A stretch of DNA of 64,000 nt. It comes from Avena insularis. Its lineage: Eukaryota > Streptophyta > Magnoliopsida > Poales > Poaceae. Of the stretch, positions 1-9,439 are shown one piece after another. How positions within the stretch are numbered: the first letter of the stretch is position 1; each line of letters starts with the position of its first letter. The notes below the pieces were generated by a model that ran no database searches, was not told where the DNA came from, and worked only from the letters and a program-made list of their open reading frames with translations. The stretch lies in the NCBI GenBank assembly GCA_023614405.1, contig CM042686.1, positions 471,604,740-471,668,739 of the forward strand, in the 5' to 3' direction. A program made the position numbers and the translations under genes.

Positions 1-765
1 ACGCATACCAGCACGACGAAGCAAATCCTGGGAGTACTTCTGCTGAGTGAGAGTCAGACCGGCATCAGAATGAGAAACCTCCAAACCAAGGAAATAATGA
101 AGCTGGCCAAGATCTGTAATAGCAAAATCACCACTCAAAGAAGAAACAAGACGATCTGCAGCAGAGACCGACGAGCTGATCAGTATGATGTCATCTACAT
201 ATACCAGTAGGAACATAGTGACAGTAGGACGTTGTAGCAAGAACAAAGACGTATCAGTTGTCGAATGAACAAATCCATGTGCACGAAGGGCAGCACCAAG
301 ACGTGCATGCCATGCACGAGGCGCCTGTTTAAGACCATAGAGAGCCTTGACCAAGCGAAACAAATGCTGCGGACGAGCAAGATCAACAAAACCAGGAGGC
401 TGGCGCATATAAACCTCTTCTTCAAGGACACCATGAAGAAAAGCATTCTGAACATCCAGCTGTCGAAGAGACCATCCACAAGTGATAGCAAGAGACAACA
501 GCAGACATATAGTCATAGGCTTAACCACAGGACTCAAAGTATCCTCATAATCAATACCTTGACGTTGTTTGAACCCTCTAGCAACAAGCTGAGCCTTATA
601 CCTTTCAATAGAACCATCATCATGTCGCTTAACTTTGAATACCCACTTTGAATCAATAATATTGACACCAGTCTTCGGAGGAACAAGACACCACGTATCA
701 TTTTTCAGCAATGCCTGATACTCTTGTTCCATCGCAGAACGCCAGTGAGGGATACCCATAGCCAC
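1..765 (-). pseudogene. Copia reverse transcriptase (partial, open frame running off the window)
   Basis: Minus-strand translation from about 765 to base 1 is open. In order it shows the RT entry block with KWVFKVKRH, ERYKAQLVARGF, the DYEDT segment, [10 protein letters not shown] with catalytic Asp, [19 protein letters not shown] and the catalytic YVDD box (190-201), followed by LGQLHYFLGLEV. This is the RNA-dependent DNA polymerase that copies the element's RNA into cDNA in virus-like particles. A TAG stop at 766-768 (minus) precedes it and separates it from the upstream linker, so the copy cannot make a full polyprotein. It retains the KWVFKVK segment that the plus-strand Copia near 58413 lacks. 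Confidence 0.85.
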
Positions 766-768
766 CTA

Positions 769-1325
769 ATAATGGCGGGGTTCAGCAGTAGGATCGGACT
801 CAGAGTAAGCCACACATGCCGCGAGCCACACAACCGTGCCATCGGTGCGTGGAAGCGGATGAAAAACGCCGCTCTTGCTGCGAGTGTGTGGACGCAGACC
901 AGCAGGAGTGGTCGGCGAGGTCGAAGTCAAAGGGGTCGTCGACGTGGACGGGGACGTCGAGCTCTGCTGTAAGACAGAGGAAACCGGCAAGGCAGGAGCG
1001 CGTAGCCCACTGGAGGGCGGCGAGCTTGACGAAGATGGCCCACCAGCAGGGCGGCGAGCTTGACGAAGATGGCCCACCAGCATCCGGTGCAGGCGGATGA
1101 GCAGGTGACAGAGAGTGCGCTGGCGACGACAGGAGTAGGAGTGTGCGGCCAGCAGTTAGCTGCCGCACAGGCGACGACGACGAAGGTGGGCTGCCAAGTG
1201 GTGACCCGACAGCAGATGAAGGCGTGAGCAGGCCGGTCGACATGGGCGAAGCCTGGATGGTCGACACAGGCGTGGCTGGTGCATTTGGAGTCGGGTCCGG
1301 GCACGAGGCAGGCACGGGAGACCAT
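769..1325 (-). pseudogene. Copia polyprotein linker between integrase and RT, frameshifted
   Basis: Minus-strand frames in this stretch encode a Pro/Ser/Thr-rich, low-complexity segment followed by the RPHTRS box that often precedes Copia RT. The readable frame changes between 1325 and 766, so frameshifts have accumulated. A direct duplication of about 36 bp (gcgagcttgacgaagatggcccaccagca, at roughly 1018 and 1055) lies inside it and explains part of the frame loss. The segment continues on the far side of the solo LTR at 3032. Confidence 0.6.
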
Positions 1326-1330
1326 GCATG
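1326..1330. repeat. Target site duplication GCATG, left copy (right copy 3027-3031)
   Basis: GCATG occurs directly before 1331 and directly after 3026. This 5-bp direct repeat is the length expected for Copia integrase and fixes the ends of the solo LTR. Confidence 0.9.
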
Positions 1331-3026
1331 TGAAGGGTTTCGCAGCATAGTAAATCAAAATTTTCTACAGAAGCGAACAGAGGGAAAGCCAAGATCTAAT
1401 CTAGGAGATGCAAACAACGAGAGAGATTGGATTAGATCTTCATACCCTTGAAGATTCGCCCAGTGAACGCTCCGGGCGTGGGTGATGTAGTCGTACTCGC
1501 TTCTCCTCCTCGCGATCCGATCCAATCTAGCACCACAAGTGGCGGTGCCTCCGTGAGATGCACACGTGCAGCACCTCGACGTCTCCTCCTTCCTCGGACC
1601 AGCGAGTATGGTGGAGAGATGGATTGGATCTCTGACCTGACGGCGTGGTGTATATGGTGGAGAATTTCTGCCGCAGGGCTTCGCCTACAAACAGTCGGGA
1701 GGGAGAGTGGAAGGCAGCAGGGCAACTAGGGTTGGAGGAAGGTGTGTGTAGGGGAAAGGGGGCGCACCAGCCCTCTATTTATAGAAGGGGAGTGGCCAGC
1801 CCTAGCCTCTCCTCCAAGCCTATCTCTAGTTTAAACAATTTAAACTCTCCCTTATCTAGAAATCCTATCTTATCTTATCTCTAGTTTAAACGATTTAAAC
1901 TTATCTAGGATCGGCTGGCCCTATGGGGCCTTGTGCCCCTGGCCCAATGCGGCCAGGAAACTCCCTCATAGGCCCATGCCTCCCGGAAGGTGGGACCACG
2001 TTGGCCCCTTCCGGAAGGTTCTAGAAGCTTCCGTACAATACCGATTAACCGAACAATTCAACTCCAAAACTGCACTGCCTTATATGAATCTTATTCTCAG
2101 ACCATTCCGGAACCTCGTGATATCCCGGATCCCATCCGAGACTCGAACAAAAATTCATAAACCAAGTATCCAATCTATCCTAGCGTCGAGACACGTTAAG
2201 TGTGTGACCTGAGTTCGAGAATATGCGAGACATGATCTTCTATCAATAATCAACAGCGGTGCAGGCACCCATATTGACTCCCACATTCATCGATGATCAT
2301 ATCGGATGAACCACGATGCTAGGATTCAATCAATCCCATATATATATTCCCTTCGTCGCGATATTTTACTTGCCCGAGATTGATCGTCGGTATCGTCATA
2401 CCTAGTTCAATCTCGTTCACAACAAGTACTTTACTCGTTCGTAATCCGATATCACTTTGTGATTAACTCCTTAACCACATGCTTGCAAGCGGTGTTGATA
2501 TCGATTACCGAGTGGGCCCGAAGTATATCTCTCCGACTTGGGAGGGACAAATCCCATCTCGATACATACAACCCAACAGATACTTTCCGATCACCTGAGA
2601 GACACCTTTATGATCACCCTCTCATAGGATGACGTTTGATGACCTCAAAGCTTTCTTCCGATACTAGGGAGTTGTATTATCTCATGGTCTAAGGAATACA
2701 ATATTTGACATGAGAAAAGCTTCGCAAAGACGAACACGATGAAACGATCTAATTGCTTCGCTTAATTTGGGTCTGTCCACCATATCATTCTCCCAATGAT
2801 ATGATCTCATTATCAATTGACAACTCATGTCTATGGTTAGGAAACCTTAACCATCATTGATCAATGAGCTAGTCCATAGGCGCATTGGGACACGGTGTTG
2901 TTCACAAACCACACAAGTATTAATGTTTCCGCTTAATACAATTCTAGCATGGAATATAAACTTTATCATGAACAAGAATTATAATAATAACATCTTTATT
3001 ATTGCCTCTAGGGCATAATTCCAACA
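1331..3026 (-). mobile_element. Solo LTR, BARE/Angela/WIS-type Copia
   Basis: On the minus strand this 1696-bp unit begins TGTTGGAATTATGCCCTAG and ends AACCCTTCA, so it has TG...CA ends. The start and the length match the LTRs of the BARE1/Angela/WIS group of Triticeae Copia elements. It is flanked by GCATG at 1326-1330 and 3027-3031, an exact 5-bp target duplication. No internal domain or second LTR is present, so it is a solo LTR, presumably left by recombination between the two LTRs of a full element. A minus-strand TATA box sits inside it. It interrupts the Copia linker. Confidence 0.9.
1776..1783 (-). promoter_or_regulatory. TATA box of the solo LTR
   Basis: The minus strand reads CTATAAATAG here, about 1245 bp into the LTR. 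A TATAAATA box at the U3/R border is the normal transcription signal of such LTRs. Transcription would run leftwards into the host Copia RT. Activity cannot be judged from sequence. Confidence 0.6.
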
Positions 3027-3031
3027 GCATG

Positions 3032-3224
3032 CCCCATGCAGGGATCAGCGACATGATCGACGTGATCCGTCGAAGTGGCCGCAGTATCAGCAGGTGGATC
3101 ATCCAAAGGGACAAGCCGAGCACCTCTACCAGTTCCTGCACCATGGTTAGACAACAAAGACGGTGAGTGTGCAGCATCTACAAATTGATCAGGCAATATA
3201 GGAGATGAATGCAATATATATATA
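3032..3224 (-). pseudogene. Copia polyprotein linker remnant
   Basis: Minus-strand translation contains LPDQFVDAAHS and NHGAGTGRGA. The plus-strand Copia carries the matching pieces ADQFDDVAYS and NHDAGTGRGA near 57700-57760, just after its integrase. The frame joins the 1325-side sequence once the solo LTR and one GCATG are removed. The right edge (3224) is the Helitron border. Confidence 0.8.
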
Positions 3225-3483
3225 CTAGATGATACCCACGCGTTGCTGCGGAAACTCTTTTCAAATGTTATTGATCTACTACTCAAATTTACTAATAGGA
3301 TTTACAAAAAAAACTAAGTAACCATTTCTGTTTGACATTACTTTCCGAACCATAAAGTGAAGCAATATGTATTGAAAGGGTTAAATATAACACGTTGTGA
3401 AGTAAAATAAAATAATCCATCTTGGTATACACATGAGAAAATACGGTAAATATGAAATCAATCTTCTATATTGACATAAAAAT

Positions 3484-4543
3484 TATGAATGTTCAATACA
3501 ACATAAGTTGAAACCTTTTGGTTTTGGGAACCGAAAGAGGATAAACATAAAAGGATAATCATTTTCAGAACAAAGTCGAATAAAAGAACTGAAGAGGAAT
3601 TTAATATTCTGTCAAGATGGTAGGTACTTCATTTTACTTCAAGCTATCAAAAAGGTTCAAAATGGTTTCCTATTGGAAATTAATAGAGATTTAATATTGA
3701 AGGATGTCATCAGTTAACCCAAACTACTTAGAAATGTTTTGAAGAAAGTGACATGTATTACAATTGCATAGACATAATGAAGCCAAGCTCGCTTTCGGAA
3801 TCAGAACACCTTTAGAAGACACAAACTGCAGTTGTCAATTGGTTTGCAATGTGGCTTGACAAAAGAAATGTAAAGTACTAAAGAGTAAAACATGATGAAA
3901 TAGTGCAAACAAAAAGAAGTTGTGTAGATTATTTAAAGTAAATGATAATCAAGAATAGCCTAAATGGACAAAAAATCCATCACATGAAAGTAGAAAATAT
4001 AAAAGAAATGAATATGAATGTTCAATACAACATAAGTTGAAACCTTTTGGTTTTGGGAACCGAAAGAGGGTAAACATAAAAGGATAATCATTTTCAGAAC
4101 AAAGTCGAATAAAAGAACTGAAGAGGAATTTGATATTCTGTCAAGATGGTAGGTACTTCATTTTACTTCAAGCTATCAAAAAGGTTCAAAATGGTTTCCT
4201 ATTGGAAATTAATAGAGATTTAATATTGAAGGATGTCATCGGTTAACCCAAACTACTTAGAAATGTTTTGAAGAAAGTGACATGTATTACAATTGCATAG
4301 ACATAATGAAGCCAAGCTCGCTTTCGGAATCAGAACACCTTTAGAAGACACAAACTGCAGTCGTCCATTGGTTTGCAATGTGGCTTGACAAAAGAAATGT
4401 AAATTACTAAAGAGTAAAACATGATGAAATAGTGCAAACAAAAAGAAGTTGTGTAGATTATTTAAAGTAAATGATAATCAGGAATAGCCTAAATGGACAA
4501 AAAATCCATCACATGAAAGTAGAAAATATAAAAGAAATGAATA
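3484..4543. repeat. Tandem duplication, two 529-bp units inside the Helitron
   Basis: Bases 3484-4012 and about 4013-4543 are direct copies with period 529. Starting points such as gttcaatacaacataagttg are at 3491 and 4020. I counted about seven single-base differences (for example a/g in the taaacat stretch), giving near 98-99% identity. The duplication is therefore recent compared with the Helitron's host. Confidence 0.92.
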
Positions 4544-4888
4544 CTATGTGAGACGTTATAACTTAACATTGTGAAGGAGGATATTGGCTTTATGCTATTA
4601 CTCCAAATTTGCTTGGACCTGCAAGACACAGACTTTTTGTATGAAACCAACAAACAATATAATTTAAATTTTAAGATACATAATATAAGCATGTATGCAG
4701 ATATAAACATATTGAATAGGTACTCACTTGAGAAATGGTACCAACTAAGTCCAAAAGATAAAGTCACGCCCTCTCTCATCCTCCTTTTGAATTTCATATG
4801 CACTACTACCAGTGAATATACTTGAAACAGAGGAGCAAATACTTGTTAGTCGAGAATATATTACCTTGCCATAATAAAGTTGGCCCAA

Positions 4889-5032
4889 AGCCGAGAGATC
4901 AAACATGATGCACCAGGACAACATTTCTAGGTGTCAAGCCGAGAGATCAAACATGATGCACCAGGACAGCATTTCTAGGCGTCAAGCTGAGATATCAAAC
5001 ATGATGCACCAGGACAGCATTTGTAGGCGTCA
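4889..5032 (+). repeat. Three tandem 48-bp units, in frame
   Basis: Units start at 4889, 4937 and 4985, each beginning agc(c/t)gaga. The 48-bp period equals 16 codons. A plus-strand frame (4905-5153) reads through all three as variants of AERSNMMHQDSISRRQ and stops at 5153. The preserved frame may reflect a captured coding fragment, or chance because the period is a multiple of three. I do not recognise the peptide. Confidence 0.8.
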
Positions 5033-6108
5033 GCTGAAGTTGACATTGTCAAAAACCATCTCCAATACTTCAGAAAAACTCAATCCTAAAGATACTCATC
5101 CGAATGTTAATCATGTTTCAGTTCTAGGGGAGGCACTCGATACTATATATTAAAATAAACACAATAGATGGAGAAGCGACTCTTGTAATGTTTTTTTCTC
5201 AATTTTTGTTAGAGGGTAGAGAAATTCCAACAAATATCTGGCAGGAAAACTGGCACCTGACAGGGAACATATTATTAGCATCTAGCAGGCGAGAATATAT
5301 CAATGATCAAGATATTTTTTCAAGCAAATAGCAGGCAAGCAAGCAAGACATGTTTTTAACACCTCTATCATGCACCATCTGTAGGTCTGAAACAAAATGG
5401 TAGAGCAAAATACAACATTAGATGCATTAACTATGCGTTGAGCATATCAAATGGTATGGCCATGCAAATAAGAAAGATGGTTCGGTATAGTAGATACATT
5501 GCTGGAAAGACAAAGAAGGTACACCGATGGATTCTTTTTTCCGTGTCCAAGCAGAAGAGCAGGCTGACAGGCGAACGAACATGTCTGCACACATATAAAC
5601 CCTCTGGAAGGCCGGCCTCCCTCTTTCCCACGACCATGGAACTGACCTCGGTCGCCACAGGTGAAAGAAGCCGGGGCCCATGAGGTGACAAAGAGGGCCA
5701 GGTGAGGGAAAAACTATAGAAGCTCGGTGATAGCAGACTCTCCATTTGCGTACTCCATAGGAGCTGAAGCGACATAATTGATAGGGAAGACCGGAAGAGG
5801 CTGCTTCTCACGACTCGGGTCAGACGCATCACTATAAATTGGAAGAGGAAGAAGAGGAGGTGAACCACCGGGAAGAAGAGAGGCCAGGAATTAATAGGGA
5901 AAGTTTTGATTAGGAAAATGAGGAGTAATGTAGGGCGTCGCTTGGCATAAAAAAGCTGAATTAGACAAAATATAATGACGTGTAGGCATGTGGATGTGGA
6001 TGTATAGTGACATATAGGCATGATGTGGCAGGTTGATGAGCTGGATAGGCTGCATGTTGAGAGAAATAGTTAGTGGGGATGAACTATTTAGTTATTATAG
6101 ATTATAGA

Positions 6109-6182
6109 TGGGTACCTTACCGATACAGTTACAATTGTACACAGATTACAATACGTACAAATACATATTTACAATTCTAACA
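6109..6182 (-). repeat. 5' LTR start of the minus-strand Copia (truncated)
   Basis: The minus strand begins TGTTAGAATTGTAAATATG, contains TGTACAATTGTAA and ends GGTACCCA at the Helitron border. The 129-bp LTR of the 46833 Copia has TGTTAGACTG, TGTACAATTGTAA and GATACCCATTATATAT in the same order. Only about the first half of the LTR is left; what follows beyond the Helitron is internal linker, not the rest of the LTR. Confidence 0.75.
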
Positions 6183-7930
6183 ATTGTGGACGCGAGTCCC
6201 TCTCCCTCTGTCTATCCCCTGCCCCTCATAATTTTTCCCTCGCCCTTCCTCTGTTCCGCAATGGAGATCCTCCACATGTTTCGTTGCTCCGGTCGCCGCG
6301 GAAGAAGAAGAGAATAGCGCAGGGTGGGTGGGGGTGACCGGCAGGGAAGCGACGGGTAGCGGGGTGGCTGCATCGGAGGATAAATCGATACGGTGGTGTC
6401 GGGGAGTAGCTGTGCGGCAGCGGCAGTGGAGAAAAGGGGGCGACGGTGTCGGGGAAGTAGCAGGGCGCTGCGGCCATGGCGAAAACAGGGAGAAGTGAGA
6501 CGCATCCGTCGGGGAAGAACAAGTAGCGATGCCACTGGCTACTAGCCCGCGGGGGAGAAGCCTGACGTTGACGGCGCGTCGAGGGGATTTATCCGCGTGT
6601 GCGTTTACTTGTCGCGTAGCGGGTGCTCGGCCCGTCGATCTAGCGCCCGCGTGCTCGTAAGCGGTATATGCTAATGCTAAAGAGAACACGGTATGTTTAA
6701 TTTCCTCGATCCTAAACCAAGCACGTATGTTCATGTTCCATCATCGGTACCATTGTGGTGCGCACGAGTCGACACGCGATGTGTATATGTTGGACGCCGT
6801 CGAGAAATCAGTCGATAGAGACCAATCATGTTACGAAAAAGTAAATAATAGTAGCCAATCCATCACGAAAATAGTAGTACTGGATGGACAGGTTTGACTT
6901 TATATTTTGGGAGCGAAGCAACACTGGCGTCCTGGCGAGATGTAGTATCTCTGCGACTTGTTAACTCCGCGTTGCAAAGATGAGACCGATAGGACCTGTG
7001 CTGTGCGTGTGAGCTAGTATACGTTGAACGGGTTAATCAATTTTATGAGCGAATCTGAAGAACAGCAGGAAGAGTCCTTTTCGTCGGTGAAGGTTTCGTG
7101 CGGGAGCCGGTCGATGGAGGAGAGGAGAGGAGTGGAGAGGTCTCTCGGCGTCGCTTTCTCTGTCTGCGGTCTGCCCATCCAGACGGGACGGCGACGTCGC
7201 GGCACCTTCGGAAGTTGGGATACGGTCGGGACGTAGCGCACGTGGTAGGAGTAGCTGTTAAGTTTTTCGGCTGCCTTCAGTCAGAGCCCTGCGCGGGGGG
7301 CGAATGGGTCGAACGCCGAAGCTCCCTTTTCCAATGTCGCTAAACCCATGACTGGCTCGGCCTCAGACAATGGCGCCGAACTTGCGGCGAAGAGAGCGCA
7401 CGGCCACATGCTAGTACATGCCATGCGTGCCAATTAACTGCTCGTCTCGTATTGTTCATCTTCTTCGTGATCGTGGATTTGCGATTTCCGCGATCTCGTC
7501 TCCTCACGAGTAAGGTCGTCGAGCATGGGAAACTCTCCAGCCAGCATTACCACGAGACAAGCATCACTGCAACAACCAAACTAGATCGTCTAAATTTGGC
7601 CTTGCAGTTTTGCACAACATAACCATTATTCTCGTTGCCGACGCATTTTAAAACAGTGGGCGCAGGATGCGATTTCCAGTTGCGCACGTACGCGCGGCGA
7701 AGCTGACCGGTGCGTGGCCTACCTGTCAGCCAGTTAAACTAGCTGGGCCCGGAGAAAAGCCAGAAGGAGGTGAACGGCTCGTGGGTCCCAGGTTGCTGGG
7801 TGGTGGTTAGACTGCCGTACGCGTGAGAAAACGCGGCAAGCGCAACTGAAGCAACAACAATCGCGGTTCGTACTTTCCGTTTCTTCCTTTCCCCCACCTC
7901 ACCTCTCCCCGCCCCCAGAGTAAATAAAAA
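6183..7930. other. Upstream region of the OTU gene, no gene seen
   Basis: The stretch 6183-6660 is GC-rich with proline/serine-rich open frames on the minus strand that I do not recognise. 6740-7000 is mixed sequence without a clear feature. 7040-7340 and 7660-7930 are again GC-rich and lie just upstream of the 5' UTR exon, so they may form a CpG-rich promoter. I see no transposon ends here. Confidence 0.4.
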
Positions 7931-9439
7931 GCGCCCCCACAGGAAAGGAAACGGAAAGCAAAATCCTCGCGCCCCCGCCGCCGCGGCAAGTCTCAAATTC
8001 GCCATACCCGACCCCTCCCGCCGGCTGCCGCAGGTATGCTCCCTTGCTGCTTCCCGATTGATTGGGGAGGTGTCTTCCTTAGCTTGCTTTGGGGATTTTC
8101 TCTGTGCGGTAGCACTCCACGGGCGCCGGATCGATTCGCGCGTTTTCGCGGGGGTTGGGGAGTTGTTAGGAGGGGATCTCGCTTTTCCGTCCTGTAGAAC
8201 CGCTCGAAGCAGATGAACCGTTTCTGGTTCCCAAAACGGAAAACTGTGCGATGAATCCGTTGTGCAAACTCGACATGTCCTCTGTTTTTCTTCTGTTCTA
8301 CCACTAGCTTCTCGCGTTTGCGTCCGATTGGGCAATGCGTTCTAGCACTAGTTGTTTTTATGAGCAAATTGATGCTTCCTAGTACTAATTAGAGTCCATG
8401 CAGTTTTGTGTGGCTGGGAATCGGCCACAATCAATGCCTAAACCTAGAGTCAACGATTTGGTTAGGATTCGATTGAACAGCCTGATATGTTAGTTGCAAC
8501 TGAAACCTTTAAGATTCTGAGGCAGGACGCATTGTGCCAACTGGATAGAGTTAACTAGGCTGGTCATAGCTCCCTTCTAGTAATAGCCACAAGGATTTCC
8601 ATTGGACTCTAAAAACGAATGTGAATGCCTTCATCACTTTGGAAGATCTAGCAGAGAAGTTAGTACGGGTTGAGAGGCGGAGAGACACTCTCCTGATCAT
8701 TGCAATGTCCGTGAGAATAGCGACCCAGTTATCTGCTGTGTAATCATGACTCCACTTGCCTCAAGCTCAACATCCATGTCGCTATTGCACACACATCATT
8801 ACATTACATACCAATTACCTTTCACACATTTATATATGCAGATAAAGTGGATTATTCAGTGCAAGTAGACAAGTAGTTACACCTTATATTCATGGGATCC
8901 TAGATATATGGCCTGGTAATATGTGGCTTTTATTTCAACTGAGAATGTCGATACAACTATCTGGAGAAGCTTTTATTTGGTTTATTACAACGAAATGAAG
9001 CTTAAGTTTGCACTAGAAGAAAGAAACGTTATGGCATTTCTTCCATCAATAATAGGCAGGTACATATAAACCTGGAACTAAAATGATTGTGCAAATCATT
9101 ATTCGTAATTCCTGATGAACAAGAGAATTTTAGTATCTACATGTTTTACAGTTAGTATAATTGTCAGTGGCTTCCCTCGCGGTCCCTTCAGTTCTGTTTT
9201 GTTGTTTCTGTTAGATATATATTGATTCACGAAACAGATTCTTGCTTTATAGTAAATTATTGCCACTAATTCTAGAACAATTGCTAACATTATGTGTAAT
9301 GGTGCTCATCCATTGCATTTCCAATTTCCGCGCTTTGCATTTTTTTATTCTGTCTAGTGCGTCTGAATTTCTACCAGCACATTTTGTTGAACATCATTGT
9401 GAAATACACGATGTCCTGTTTTTTATGTATAGGTTGGAC
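7931..9439 (+). other. 5' UTR exon and 1.4-kb leader intron of the OTU gene
   Basis: A GC-rich leader ends at CCGCAG (8033) followed by the donor GTATGC (8034). The first good acceptor in front of the coding region is TTTTTTATGTATAG (ending 9432), giving a leader intron of 8034-9432 and seven untranslated bases before the ATG at 9440. The intron is T-rich and contains no element I can identify. The transcription start is not fixed; I place it near 7931-7960 only because a run of CTCTCC-type sequence and an A/T patch lie there. Confidence 0.5.

Larger units (their letters stand above)
3225..6108 (-). mobile_element. Non-autonomous Helitron
   Basis: On the minus strand the element starts TCTATAATCTATAATAAC after an A (6109) and ends GGGTATCATCTAG before a T (3224). 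TC...CTAG ends with insertion between A and T and no target duplication are the Helitron hallmarks. About 7 bases before CTAG lies a small hairpin-like block CCGCAGCAACGCGTGG; it is a mutated form of the CCGC...GCGG hairpin common in grass Helitrons, and one stem pair is G-T. I see no Rep/helicase coding sequence in its 2884 bp, so it would need enzymes in trans. It carries a 529-bp tandem duplication and a 48-bp triplicated repeat. The ends are convincing; gene capture is possible but not shown. Confidence 0.78.
1..6182 (-). mobile_element. Copia LTR retrotransposon, internally deleted, split by a solo LTR and a Helitron; 3' end outside the window
   Basis: Read on the minus strand, the element starts at 6182 with TGTTAGAATTGTAAAT, which resembles the LTR start TGTTAGACTGTGTATA of the plus-strand Copia at 46833-59917. 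It continues after the Helitron with the integrase-RT linker (3224-3032) and, after the solo LTR, with the linker and reverse transcriptase (1325-1). RNase H and the 3' LTR would lie left of the window. Gag, protease and integrase are missing: the LTR jumps directly to the linker at the Helitron insertion point. Domain order and the YVDD motif identify Ty1/Copia; that it is close to the 46833 element is inferred from the LTR and linker resemblance. Confidence 0.85.

Noticed and set aside
4889..5032. CRISPR-like array (three evenly spaced repeats)
   Set aside because: The repeats are directly adjacent with no unique spacers, and the DNA is plant nuclear. It is a simple tandem repeat.
6177..6734. 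185-codon minus-strand open frame
   Set aside because: Proline/serine/arginine-rich sequence of GC-rich DNA, overlapping the Copia LTR at its end. No recognisable domain.
7739..8367. 198- and 124-codon minus-strand frames over the OTU 5' leader
   Set aside because: They lie antisense to the leader exon and intron of a well-supported gene and have no recognised domain.
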